Of a stretch of DNA of 64,000 bases, positions 42,999 to 51,372 are shown piece after piece; position 1 is the first letter of the stretch, and each line of letters opens with the position of its first letter. The DNA comes from Alphaproteobacteria bacterium (lineage in GTDB: Bacteria > Pseudomonadota > Alphaproteobacteria > UBA8366): contig WHUA01000001.1 of assembly GCA_009377445.1 (NCBI GenBank), positions 372,001 to 436,000 of the forward strand, given 5' to 3'. Under the pieces are notes generated by a model. It saw only the letters and a program-made list of their open reading frames with translations. It was not told where the DNA came from and made no database searches. The position numbers were made by a program, and so were the translations under genes.

Positions 42999-43666
42999 CC
43001 GCCCGGCTCCGTCACCAGGATTTCGGCGCGCGAGGGATCGCGCTCAATCTTCTGCCGCAGCCGGTAGACATGCGTTTCCAGGGTGTGCGTGGTGACGCCG
43101 GCGTTGTAGCCCCATACCTCGCCCAGCAGCGTGTCGCGGCCGACGACCTTGTCGCCCGAGCGGTAGAGGTATTTCAGAATGGCGGTTTCCTTCTCGGTCA
43201 GCCGGATCTTCTTGTTGGTGCCGTCGTCCATCAGGACCTTCGAGCTCGGCATGAAGGTATACGGGCCGACGCTGAAAACGGCGTCCTCGCTCTGTTCGTG
43301 CTGGCGCAGTTGGGCACGAAGGCGCGCTAGCAGGACGTTCAGGCGAAACGGCTTGGAAATGTAGTCGTTCGCCCCGGCATCGAGGCCGAGAATGGTGTCG
43401 GCGTCCGAATCCGCCGCCGTCAGCATGATGATCGGCGATTTGACGCCGCCGCGGCGCATCAGGCGGCAGGCTTCCCGCCCGTCCATGTCGGGCAAGCCGA
43501 CGTCGAGAAGGATAGCGTCGAAATACTCCTTCTTCGCCATCTCGATGGCTTCCGAGGCGGTGCCGCAGGATGCGGTCGCGAATTCCTCGTGGAGCTGCAG
43601 TTGCTCGTCGAGCGAATGGCGCAAGATCTCGTCGTCGTCGACCAGCAGAATCTTCTTTCCCGTCAT
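42980..43666 (-). CDS. OmpR/PhoB-family response regulator
   Basis: 228 residues from ATG 43666 (a GTG 9 nt earlier is possible). The receiver domain carries DDD at the N-terminus (LLVDDDEIL), the phosphorylated Asp in LLDVGLPDMDG, the Thr in MLTAAD and the Lys in YISKPF. The C-terminal winged helix (VWGYNAGVTTHTLETHVYRLRQKIE) binds DNA. It is similar to alphaproteobacterial PetR/CzcR-like regulators. No kinase gene is adjacent. The coding end overlaps the MFS gene on the other strand. Confidence 0.93.
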   Translation of the reverse strand: MTGKKILLVDDDEILRHSLDEQLQLHEEFATASCGTASEAIEMAKKEYFDAILLDVGLPDMDGREACRLMRRGGVKSPIIMLTAADSDADTILGLDAGANDYISKPFRLNVLLARLRAQLRQHEQSEDAVFSVGPYTFMPSSKVLMDDGTNKKIRLTEKETAILKYLYRSGDKVVGRDTLLGEVWGYNAGVTTHTLETHVYRLRQKIERDPSRAEILVTEPGGYKLIP

Positions 43667-43838
43667 CCTCTGCACTCCGGCACGCGGTTCACCTACCTAG
43701 GTAGCGATGGTTATCTGGTACGATAAGGCTGCCCGATCAAGCGCCCCCGACGGCGGCCCGGAACCGGGCAAGCGGGCTTATTTTCGTTACTATCGCACGG
43801 AATGACGGCCTTTTCATCGGGAATAGCCGCGCGCCGCC

Positions 43839-44657
43839 TCACGGCAAAGTGACGCTCCGTGAGCATTTGCGGCCGGCGCGCGGGAGCGACGCGAAAAAAT
43901 CGATATGGCCCACGGCCGCCGAGAGGCGGCGGGCGTCTATCTGTTCCTGCCGCCGCCGGCGCCATTCTTCCGCTTCGCCCGGCCCCGCCGCTTCGGCGAT
44001 GCCGGAAACGAGCGCGCGCAGCATCGGCCCGTCCGCCGGACCGAGCCGCCAGTCGCTTCGCGCGGCCTGCAACCGGTAGCCGTGCCGGCGGAGCGCCGCG
44101 GCGATCCGCTGCGGCGCGTGCGGGCCGAGCGCCGGGCCGAAGCCTTTGCCGCGGCGCTGATCGCGGCGAAAGCGGCCGAGGATTGCGCGATCCTGCGCAT
44201 CGCCGGGCGAGAGCGCGACCCGCCCATCGACGGTCAGCGCGAAAAGCAGCGGAAGACCGTGGCATGCGGCGTCCCGGATCAGCGCCTCGAGCCATCTTGC
44301 CGAGACGAGATCGCAAAGCGCCGAGGCGGTGACGCCATCGTGCCGGCCGAAACCGAGCGAACGGCGCGGCCGCGCCAGGTCGATGCGGCGGGCATCGCCG
44401 GCGCCAAGCCCCTCGCCCGCGGCGGCCAGCAGATCCGGATCCGCATCGATCAGCGCCCAGCGCAGGTCGCGGCGGCCGAGGGCGGCGAGATAGCGCGCGT
44501 TGGCGCCGCCGCCGCAGGCGAGATCGGCCACCCGCGCCTTGCGCGGCAGCGAACGGAGAAATGCCTCCGCCAACGCTTTCGACCGCGCCCTGCGATCGTA
44601 TGGCTCGCGGAGCGCAAGCCATGCCGGGTCGAATCGCTCGGCGGCCGCGGCGCTCAT
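43839..44657 (-). CDS. Class I SAM-dependent methyltransferase (last gene of the RibD/PTPS-like operon)
   Basis: 272 residues. VADLACGGGANARYLAALGRRDL is the SAM-binding glycine loop, with ALIDADPDLL for the adenosine-binding acid. The rest is Arg/Ala-rich and poorly conserved. The start overlaps the preceding glycosyltransferase stop by 4 nt. The gene ends a five-gene coupled operon, so it is probably the tailoring enzyme of the pathway (a methyl group on a sugar or heterocycle), which is an inference. Confidence 0.85.
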   Translation of the reverse strand: MSAAAAERFDPAWLALREPYDRRARSKALAEAFLRSLPRKARVADLACGGGANARYLAALGRRDLRWALIDADPDLLAAAGEGLGAGDARRIDLARPRRSLGFGRHDGVTASALCDLVSARWLEALIRDAACHGLPLLFALTVDGRVALSPGDAQDRAILGRFRRDQRRGKGFGPALGPHAPQRIAAALRRHGYRLQAARSDWRLGPADGPMLRALVSGIAEAAGPGEAEEWRRRRQEQIDARRLSAAVGHIDFFASLPRAGRKCSRSVTLP

Positions 44658-45787
44658 TCGTCATGCGACTCCGCTATTTCGGAGAGCGCCAGCGCGAAGG
44701 CTTTCGCGGTATCGCTCCATCGCGGCAACGACCGGCCCGCCTGCCACGCACCCTCGGCCTTGCCGCGGCGGTAGGCGGGATCGCCGATCATGCGCCGCAG
44801 CGCCGCGGCGAGCGCGCCGCGGTCGCCGGCCGGAACGACGATGCCGGCCGCATCGGGCACGGTATCGGCGACCGCGCCGGCGCCGCTCGCCACGATGGGA
44901 AGGCCGCGCGCCATCGCTTCGGCGAACACCATGCCGTAGCCCTCGTAGCGCGACGCCAGCACGAAGATGTCCGCCTCGGCGTAGAGGCTTTCGAGCGCCG
45001 CCCCGTACTGCGGCCCGGCGAGCCGCACGCGCGAACCCATGCCGTGCCGCGCGGCCGTCTCCTCCAACCGGCGCGCCATCCCGTCCCCGTCGCCCGGCCC
45101 GTCGCTCGGCCCGGCGCAGGTCAGCCGCCAATCCAGGCCGGCGCAGGACGAGAGCGCTTCCAGCAGGTCGGCATGCCCCTTGCGCGGCGTCAGCGATGCG
45201 ACGCAGAGAAGCCGCACCGGCCCGCCGGCCGAACCGGCCGCGCGCTGCGCCGGCTCGACCCCCGGCGCGGCGATGCGGATGCGGCCGGCCGGCACCGCGA
45301 AGTCGCCGAGCCGGCGCGCCATCGCCGGGCTCGGAACGATGAGACGGCGCAGCAGGGCGAAAAGCCGCCGCTCGACCGCGAAGAGCCAGGCGCTTTCCTC
45401 GGCGCTCAGGCCGGTTTCATCCGTCGTGGGATGGTGGACGAGGCCTGCGAACGCCAGCCGCCCGGCATGCTGCGGCAGCGCGGCGTCGAGCGCCGGCAGC
45501 GCCAGGCCGTCGATCACCGCCAGGCCGCCATCCGGCAATGCCGCGAGGAGAGCCGCGGCGGCGTTCGACGTCGCCGCATCGGGCAGCGGAAAGCGGCCCG
45601 GAAGCTCGTGCAGATCGACCCGCCAGCCGGCGCGGCGCAGCGCGTCGATCACCCGGCGGTCGTAGATCGTGCCGCCCGAGGTCTGGGCGATCGGCCCGGG
45701 ATGAATGAAGTGCAGCGCCATGGAGCCCGCCCCGGAGCCCGCCCCGCTCATCGCCCGATCCCGTGGCCCGATCCCGTGGATTGTCAC
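44654..45787 (-). CDS. Glycosyltransferase family 4 in RibD/PTPS-like operon
   Basis: 377 residues from a GTG that overlaps the PTPS-like stop (GTGA); ATGs at 45751 and 45721 are alternatives, and the conserved fold starts at MALHFIHPG. The donor domain contains LLCVASLTPRKGHADLLEAL and the E-x7-E motif (YEGYGMVFAEAMARG). Pterin glycosyltransferases of cyanobacteria belong to GT4-like families, which makes a pteridine or related heterocycle a possible acceptor; there is no direct evidence. Confidence 0.88.
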   Translation of the reverse strand: MTIHGIGPRDRAMSGAGSGAGSMALHFIHPGPIAQTSGGTIYDRRVIDALRRAGWRVDLHELPGRFPLPDAATSNAAAALLAALPDGGLAVIDGLALPALDAALPQHAGRLAFAGLVHHPTTDETGLSAEESAWLFAVERRLFALLRRLIVPSPAMARRLGDFAVPAGRIRIAAPGVEPAQRAAGSAGGPVRLLCVASLTPRKGHADLLEALSSCAGLDWRLTCAGPSDGPGDGDGMARRLEETAARHGMGSRVRLAGPQYGAALESLYAEADIFVLASRYEGYGMVFAEAMARGLPIVASGAGAVADTVPDAAGIVVPAGDRGALAAALRRMIGDPAYRRGKAEGAWQAGRSLPRWSDTAKAFALALSEIAESHDE

Positions 45788-46194
45788 TGTCGCCGCACGG
45801 GCCCACGATAGCTTGCCCAGGCATTCGGCGTTTCCCGCAGCGTCACCTCGATCTCGCCGAGCGCGGAGGCGGTGTCGCCGCCCAGCCGGCCGGCGAGCAC
45901 GCCGTTGCGGTAGCGGCGGAATATCTCCTGCGCGAGAAACTCGGTCGTGGTGACGACGCCGGAGAAGTCCGGCAGCTCGTCGAGGTTGCGATAGGCCAGC
46001 GGCGCCAGCGCCTCGGCCAGAAGCGCCCGCGCGCGGCCGATGTCGGCGACGATGTTGTCGCCGTCCAGCCCGTCGCGGCGAAGCTGCACCTCGACGACAT
46101 AAGTTGCGCCGTGCAGCCGTTGCGCCGGGCCGAACACGTCGCCCTTCAAGCTGTGCGCGATCATGACGCTGTCGCTCACGGTGACGCTGAACAA
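45784..46194 (-). CDS. 6-carboxytetrahydropterin synthase/PTPS-family protein with altered active site
   Basis: 136 residues with T-fold features: MIAHSL, RLHGATYVVEV, VADIGRARALLAEAL, LDELPDFS, TTTEFLAQEIF and VTLRETPNAWASY. Against E. coli QueD, two zinc ligands are kept (His14, His28), but the third is Ala30, the catalytic Cys position is Ala24, and the catalytic Asp-His pair is Ala67-Tyr68. The protein contains no cysteine at all. It therefore cannot work by the QueD mechanism. It may catalyse another reaction or serve as a binding partner. It lies between the dehydrogenase and glycosyltransferase genes. Confidence 0.82.
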   Translation of the reverse strand: MFSVTVSDSVMIAHSLKGDVFGPAQRLHGATYVVEVQLRRDGLDGDNIVADIGRARALLAEALAPLAYRNLDELPDFSGVVTTTEFLAQEIFRRYRNGVLAGRLGGDTASALGEIEVTLRETPNAWASYRGPVRRQ

Positions 46195-46218
46195 AACCGC
46201 CGCCTCCCTGTTCGCCCG

Positions 46219-47178
46219 CTAATCATAAGTGACGACGTGACATAGCGTATCGCCGGGATCCGCCACAAGCCGCGCCATCGTTTCCGGCAATGCGTCGAAA
46301 GGCGATTCGCCGGTAAGGAGCGCATCGAAGACCGGGTCGCGCAACAGCTCGAGGGCGAGGCAAAGGCGGTCCCGCCGGCTGCGGTTGGCGCGGCGCGACG
46401 GGGCGACGGAGCCGACCTGCGACGACCGCAGCACCAGGCGGCGGGAATGAAAATTCTCGCCGAGCGGGACCGATACCGGCGCGTCGCCGTACCAGCTCAG
46501 GTCCAGGACCGTCGCCTCGAAGGCCGCGAGCCGCAGCGCGGTCGCGAGGCCGGCCGCCGTGCCGCTGGCATGGATCACCAGGTCCGCGTCCGCCGCCGCC
46601 GCATCGGGAAGCGCAAAGCCGGCGCCGAGCGCTTCGGCGACGCGCCGCCGGCGCGGGTTCAGATCGATCAGCTCGACCCGCGCCGCCGGATGGCGCGCGG
46701 CGAGCGCGGCGGCGAGGCAGCCGACGACGCCTCCGCCGACCACGGCGATCCGGTCGCCGAGGCGGGGCGGCGCATCCCACAGCGCATTCACCGCGGTTTC
46801 CATGTTGGCCGCGAGCACGGCGCGGCGGTCGGGAAGGCCGGGCGGAATCGGCACCGTCGCCTCGCCGGGCACCGTGAAGCGGTCCTGATGGGGATGCAGG
46901 CAAAAGACGCGCGCGCCGTCTTCCGTCCTGCCGGCGACGGCGTAGCCGTATTTGACCGGCGCGGGAAACGCGCCCTCCTGGAACGGGCAGCGCATGACGC
47001 TGCGCTGGCTCGCCGGCACCGCGCCGCGAAAGACGAGGCTTTCCGTGCCCCGGCTGATGCCGCTGGCGACGGCATGAACCAGCACCTCGCCGGGACCGGC
47101 GGGGTGGAGCGGCGCCGGCCGGATCTCGCCCTTCCCCGGCGCCGCGATCCAGAAGGCGCGTGCGGCGGCGGCGTTCAC
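46219..47178 (-). CDS. MDR-family (zinc-type) alcohol dehydrogenase-like protein
   Basis: 319 residues from a GTG overlapping the RibD-like stop (GTGA). The nucleotide-binding VVGGGVVGCLAAALAARHP motif and LIDLNPRRRRVAEALGA are those of medium-chain dehydrogenases. The N-terminal catalytic zone reads AVASGISRGTES, without the zinc-binding cysteine of classical enzymes, and resembles BchC-like members. It would oxidise or reduce an alcohol/ketone on the pathway intermediate. A 24-nt gap leads to the PTPS-like gene. Confidence 0.87.
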   Translation of the reverse strand: MNAAAARAFWIAAPGKGEIRPAPLHPAGPGEVLVHAVASGISRGTESLVFRGAVPASQRSVMRCPFQEGAFPAPVKYGYAVAGRTEDGARVFCLHPHQDRFTVPGEATVPIPPGLPDRRAVLAANMETAVNALWDAPPRLGDRIAVVGGGVVGCLAAALAARHPAARVELIDLNPRRRRVAEALGAGFALPDAAAADADLVIHASGTAAGLATALRLAAFEATVLDLSWYGDAPVSVPLGENFHSRRLVLRSSQVGSVAPSRRANRSRRDRLCLALELLRDPVFDALLTGESPFDALPETMARLVADPGDTLCHVVTYD

Positions 47179-48041
47179 GCGCCCATTCCCCGCAGATCGC
47201 ATTCCACCATGAGGTCCGCGCCGAACCGGAAGTAACGCACGGGCGGCCGGATGCTTTCGGACAGCGTGCGGACCTGCGGCAGCGATATGCCCATGCGCCC
47301 GGAACCGATGATCAGCGGCGCGATCGTCACCTGGAGAAAATCGAGGCCGCCCGCCTCGAGGAAGCGCGATACCGTGATCCCGCCGCCTTCGATGAACAGC
47401 CGCGCGATGCCGCGCGCCGCCAGCGTCCGGCGGATCGCCTGCGGGCACAGCCCCTGCCCCAGGCGCGGGATGCCGACGACCTCGGCCGTGCCGTGCCGCG
47501 CCGCAGTCGCTGTCGCCCCCGCCTTGTCCTCCGCGGTCAGCAGCAGCGTCGCCGCGGATGAGTCGCGGAAGACCTGGTAGCCGATATCGAGGCGGCGGTC
47601 GGTGTCGACGACGACCCGCACCGGATTCCTGCCGGAACAAAGCCGCACCGTGAGCTGGGGATCGTCGTGCCGCACCGTCCCGGCCCCGATCAGCACCGCG
47701 TCGCAGAGCGCCCGCATGCGGTGATTGTGCAGGATATCCTGCTCGCCGGTGACGTAGTGCGACGCGCCGGACGCCGTGGCGATGCGGCCGTCCAGGCTCT
47801 GCCCGAGATGCGCCACGGCCACGGTCGGCCCGGCTTCGAGCAGCGGCAGATACAGGTCGCGGAGCGACGGCGCCGGAAAATCCCCGTCCCCGGCGGCGGC
47901 GTGCCCTTTCGGCTGTCCGCCGAGACGGCGCCGGTCGCCGCGCAAACTGCCGGGCGGTTGCTTCGCCAAAAGCAACAGCTTATCCCACGCCGCGTCGTCG
48001 TCGGATTGCGCTTCGGCGACGTGTTTTCCAACCGGCCTCAT
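47175..48041 (-). CDS. RibD C-terminal reductase domain protein
   Basis: 288 residues. From about residue 75 the chain follows the RibD reductase/DHFR-like fold: VAHLGQSLDGRIATASG, LCDAVLIGAGTVRHDDPQLTVR, VVVDTDRRLD and LFIEGGGITVSRFLEAG. The N-terminal ~70 residues are not the RibD deaminase and have no zinc motif. RibD reduces a ribosylaminopyrimidine in riboflavin synthesis; a stand-alone reductase here, outside a rib operon, suggests reduction of a pyrimidine, pterin or sugar-linked intermediate. It is the first gene of the minus-strand operon, divergent from the phosphatidyltransferase gene. Confidence 0.87.
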   Translation of the reverse strand: MRPVGKHVAEAQSDDDAAWDKLLLLAKQPPGSLRGDRRRLGGQPKGHAAAGDGDFPAPSLRDLYLPLLEAGPTVAVAHLGQSLDGRIATASGASHYVTGEQDILHNHRMRALCDAVLIGAGTVRHDDPQLTVRLCSGRNPVRVVVDTDRRLDIGYQVFRDSSAATLLLTAEDKAGATATAARHGTAEVVGIPRLGQGLCPQAIRRTLAARGIARLFIEGGGITVSRFLEAGGLDFLQVTIAPLIIGSGRMGISLPQVRTLSESIRPPVRYFRFGADLMVECDLRGMGA

Positions 48042-48190
48042 CGCTGCCTACGATGCGATGGCGGAACCGCCTTGGCAAGCGGCCAATCCGATCACATTTA
48101 TGCGTGCGGCCTCGCGGCGCTGGCGATCCTGCCCCAAGCCGGCGCATATTTTGACACGAGGCAGGCCTGCCGAGACGGAGATCGAGCGGA

Positions 48191-48943
48191 ATGGACGGAC
48201 GCAACCCGACGCCTACAGGCGGAACCGCCGCCGCCCCGGGTCCGCTGCAACATCCCGCCGCGGCGGCGGCCGGCGGCGCCATTCTGGTCGCGGCGGCGAG
48301 CCTGTCGCTGTTACAGGCGCCAGCGCCGGCGATTGTGGCGGTGGCGTTGTTCGGGGCCATCGCGCTCGTTGCCCTGACCGCCTTCGCGCAGATGCGGCCG
48401 CGCCCGCCGTTCGGCGCGGCGAATGCGATCACGCTCGGCCGCGCCGGCATGGTGGCGGTCGTCGCCGGGTATGCGGCCGAGCCGCCGCCCGGCGAGGACG
48501 AAGCGTGGTGGATTGCCGCCGGACTTGCGGGAACGGCGCTGCTGCTCGACGGCGCCGACGGCTGGGCGGCGCGGCGGCGCGGGCTTGCAACGGCATTCGG
48601 CGCACGCTTCGACATGGAGGTCGACGCGCTCGCAGCCCTCCTTCTGTCGCTCGTCATCTGGCGCGCGGACCGGACGGGCGCCTGGATCGTCCTGATCGGC
48701 GCGCTTCGCTATCTTTTCGTGCTTGCCGGCTGGGCGCTCCAGGCGATGCGGCGGCCGCTGCCGCCGAGCCGGCGGCGGCGGGCGATCTGCGCGCTGCAAG
48801 GCGCGCTGCTGGTGCTTTGCCTCCTGCCGGGGTTGCCGGCCTGGGGCGCGCCCGCATTGGGCGCGCTCGCGCTCGCCGCGACGGGCATCTCCTTTCTGAT
48901 CGACACCATCTGGCTGATCCGCCGCCGCGGCCCGTCCCCCTAG
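48191..48943 (+). CDS. CDP-alcohol phosphatidyltransferase family protein
   Basis: 250 residues, several hydrophobic helices. The full family motif is present: D-G-x2-A-R-x8-G-x3-D-x3-D, spelled from DGWAAR through GARFDMEVDA. Enzymes of this family move a phosphoalcohol from a CDP-activated donor to an alcohol acceptor to make phospholipids or ether lipids. Divergent transcription 149 nt from the RibD-like gene hints at a lipid anchor for the pathway product. The stop codon is part of the downstream 11-bp repeat array. Confidence 0.9.
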   Translation: MDGRNPTPTGGTAAAPGPLQHPAAAAAGGAILVAAASLSLLQAPAPAIVAVALFGAIALVALTAFAQMRPRPPFGAANAITLGRAGMVAVVAGYAAEPPPGEDEAWWIAAGLAGTALLLDGADGWAARRRGLATAFGARFDMEVDALAALLLSLVIWRADRTGAWIVLIGALRYLFVLAGWALQAMRRPLPPSRRRRAICALQGALLVLCLLPGLPAWGAPALGALALAATGISFLIDTIWLIRRRGPSP

Positions 48944-48993
48944 GGAGCGCCTAGGGAGCGCCTAGGGAGCGCCTAGGGAGCGCCTAGGCAGCT
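48939..48993. repeat. Tandem repeat of an 11-bp unit CCTAGGGAGCG
   Basis: Four exact copies (48939-48949, 48950-48960, 48961-48971, 48972-48982) and a degenerate fifth (CCTAGGCAGCT). The first copy contains the TAG stop of the phosphatidyltransferase gene. CTAG tetranucleotides are usually rare in bacterial genomes, which makes the array stand out. Confidence 0.95.
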
Positions 48994-49143
48994 TCCGCTC
49001 GCGATGCGGAAATATCTGCCGAAACCGCCCCGCTTGGCGCCCCGTATTCCGCCCCGCCTTCCGCGATGGCCCGCCGAATCCGTCCGCCGGCGCCGTGGCA
49101 TGCTCCTTGCGTTGAGACAGGCGGGGAGCGAGTTCGCCATAGA

Positions 49144-50052
49144 ATGTCTGAAGCAGCCGTCATAGCCGCCCATACACCCGTCGCGACCGGCCCGCCGCCG
49201 TCCGCAGCCGGAGAGCGGCGGCTGCGTGAAATCGATCTCTATGCCGAAGGGAACAGCTTCGCCGAACCGGACGGATCGGGCGGCGCCCTCGAGGGATTGT
49301 TCGGCGCGGACGGCATCGGGTTCAAGGACCTGCTCGACATCGTCAATCCGCTGCACCACCTGCCGGTCGTCGGCACGCTCTACAGGGCGGTCACCGGCGA
49401 CGCGCTTGCGCCGGGCTCGCGCGTCCTGGGCGGTACGCTGTTCGGCGGAATCGGCGGCTTCGTCGTCTCGCTGGTCAACGCCGTCGTCGAGAACGAGACC
49501 GGCTCCGATTTCGGGGACAAGGCGCTTGCCCTGTTCCGGGACGACGGCGCGCCGCACCGGAACCTAGCCGACGGCGGACGGGGCGCGACGGCCGCAGCCG
49601 ACGGCCCCTTCGCCGCGAGCACGCCGGCAGCGCCGGAGCCCGAACCCGCGCCGGCAGGCAGAGCCTTTTCCATTTTCGCCGGGCCGCCGCAGGCGTCCGC
49701 CAGAACGGCGGGCCGCTCGGCGGCCACGGAAAACCCGACGGAGGCGCTGATCCGGGCGCGGGCGGCGGTTCCGGCGTCGCGGCGGCCGGGAATCGCGGGC
49801 CCGTCATCCACCGTGGCGCCCGCACCGGCCAAGCCGGCGCGGGGGGCAGCTCCCAACGACGCCGTCGCGTTCGCCGGCCCGGCGGCGCCCCAGGGCGCGG
49901 CGGACACGGCGGCTGCGAGCGCATCGCCCGCTCCCGGCCCTTCGCCCCGCGCGCCCGCGCCCGACGTCGCTGTCTTGATGCGCGATGCGCTCAACAAATA
50001 CGACGCATTGATGAAGAGCCGCACCGGCCCTAGCATCTCAAGCGACTTCTGA
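49144..50052 (+). CDS. Hypothetical protein with conserved N-terminus and Ala/Pro-rich tail
   Basis: 302 residues from ATG 49144. Residues 1-45 are low in complexity. A short conserved core follows (GFKDLLDIVNPLHHLPVVG, RAVTGDALAPGSRVLGG, GGIGGFVVSLVNAVVENETG) with a glycine-rich helix-like stretch that could associate with membranes. The C-terminal half is Ala/Pro-rich and probably disordered, ending in VAVLMRDALNKYDALMKS. I do not recognise a family. It is followed by an L,D-transpeptidase gene 26 nt later, so a role at the cell envelope is possible. Confidence 0.7.
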   Translation: MSEAAVIAAHTPVATGPPPSAAGERRLREIDLYAEGNSFAEPDGSGGALEGLFGADGIGFKDLLDIVNPLHHLPVVGTLYRAVTGDALAPGSRVLGGTLFGGIGGFVVSLVNAVVENETGSDFGDKALALFRDDGAPHRNLADGGRGATAAADGPFAASTPAAPEPEPAPAGRAFSIFAGPPQASARTAGRSAATENPTEALIRARAAVPASRRPGIAGPSSTVAPAPAKPARGAAPNDAVAFAGPAAPQGAADTAAASASPAPGPSPRAPAPDVAVLMRDALNKYDALMKSRTGPSISSDF

Positions 50053-50078
50053 CGCTGGGAGCGCCGGCGACCGCAACG

Positions 50079-50591
50079 ATGGACATAGCTGTCTTTCCCG
50101 ACAACCGCCTGATCCTGGGGACCCTGAAGCTCCGCTGCGCCCTGGGCGCGACCGGCATAACCGCCGCGAAGCGCGAAGGCGACAAGGCGACGCCGGCGGG
50201 CAGGTTCGCGCTGCGCCGCGTGCTTTACCGTGCCGATCGCCTCGCCGCGCCGCGCACCGCATTGCCGGTCGCGCCGATCGGGACCGGGGACGGCTGGTGC
50301 GACGCGCCCGGCGACCCGCAATACAACAAGCCGGTGACGCTGCCCTACGCCGCCAGCCATGAGCGCCTGTGGCGCGAGGACCACCTCTACGACATCGTCG
50401 TGGTCCTCGGATACAACGACGCCCCGCCGGTCGCCGGCAAGGGCAGCGCGATCTTCATGCATGTCGCCCGGCCCGGCTACGCGCCGACGGAAGGGTGCGT
50501 GGCGCTGGCGCTGGCGGACCTGGAGGCCGTGCTCGCGCGCTGCGGCCCCGGGGACTGCATCCACATCCATGCCGGCACGGCCGAAGACTAA
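50079..50591 (+). CDS. L,D-transpeptidase (YkuD) family protein
   Basis: 170 residues. The YkuD catalytic motif is preserved as IFMHVARPGYAPTEGCVAL with His, Gly and the nucleophilic Cys. REGDKATPAGRFALRRVLYRAD is the typical N-terminal strand and turn. No signal peptide is obvious, as in the short YbiS/YcbB-unlike cytosolic-looking relatives (COG3786 type). It probably forms 3-3 crosslinks or anchors proteins to peptidoglycan if exported. The stop overlaps the convergent yggS-type stop by 4 nt. Confidence 0.86.
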   Translation: MDIAVFPDNRLILGTLKLRCALGATGITAAKREGDKATPAGRFALRRVLYRADRLAAPRTALPVAPIGTGDGWCDAPGDPQYNKPVTLPYAASHERLWREDHLYDIVVVLGYNDAPPVAGKGSAIFMHVARPGYAPTEGCVALALADLEAVLARCGPGDCIHIHAGTAED

Positions 50592-51262
50592 ATGCGATGG
50601 CCGAATATCGCGGTGCCGACGCGCACATGGGTCGCGCCGAAGGCGACGGCGATGGGATAGTCGGCGGACATCCCCATGCTGAGGTTGACCAGGCCGTGGC
50701 GCCGTGCGATCTCGCGCAAAAAGGCGAAATGGAGCGACGGCTCCTCATCGACCGGCGGAATGCACATCAGCCCGGTCACCGGCAGGTTCAGCGCATCGAT
50801 GCAGTGGCGGATGAAGGCGTCGGCCGCATCGGGCATGACGCCGGCCTTCTGCGGCTCGGCGCCGGTATTCACCTGGACGAAGCATTCGCGGCGGAGGCCC
50901 GACCTTTCCATCTCGCGGGCGAGCGCCTGGGCGAGCCGCGGCCGGTCGAGCGTTTCGATCACGTCGAAGATTTCCAGCGCCTTGGCTACCTTGTTCGTCT
51001 GCAACGCGCCGATGAGGTGGAGCCGGATACCAGGCTGTCCGCTGCGCAGCGCCGGCCACTTGGCTTCGGCTTCCTGGACGCGATTCTCTCCGAAGCTGCG
51101 CTGTCCGGCGGCGATCGCTTCGGCGATCCGTTCCGCGGGCATCGTCTTGCCGACGGCGACGAGTGTCACCTTGGACGGGTCGCGTCCCGCCTCGCGCGCC
51201 GCCATCTCGATCCGGGCATGAACCGCGCGGAGATTCCGCGGTATATCGGCAGATTCGCTCAT
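50588..51262 (-). CDS. YggS/PROSC-family PLP-binding protein
   Basis: 224 residues from ATG 51262 (AGGAAAA site just upstream); a further in-frame ATG upstream is not needed. VTLVAVGKTMP carries the PLP lysine. GENRVQEAEAKW, HLIGALQTNK, VQVNTGAEPQK, GLMCIPP and LSMGMSADYPIAVAFGATHVRVGTAIFG follow the family in order. These proteins control pyridoxal-phosphate homeostasis and are not catalysts of a known reaction. There is no neighbouring proC or yggT in the window. Confidence 0.95.
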   Translation of the reverse strand: MSESADIPRNLRAVHARIEMAAREAGRDPSKVTLVAVGKTMPAERIAEAIAAGQRSFGENRVQEAEAKWPALRSGQPGIRLHLIGALQTNKVAKALEIFDVIETLDRPRLAQALAREMERSGLRRECFVQVNTGAEPQKAGVMPDAADAFIRHCIDALNLPVTGLMCIPPVDEEPSLHFAFLREIARRHGLVNLSMGMSADYPIAVAFGATHVRVGTAIFGHRI

Positions 51263-51372
51263 TTTTCCTGGGCCGCCGTCAAAGCTTTTCGGGAATCCCG
51301 CTGCGGGCATGCTGCGGAATCGTCACAATACTAAAGATTCCGCTTTCCGCCATATTGGATACCAAGTATTGA

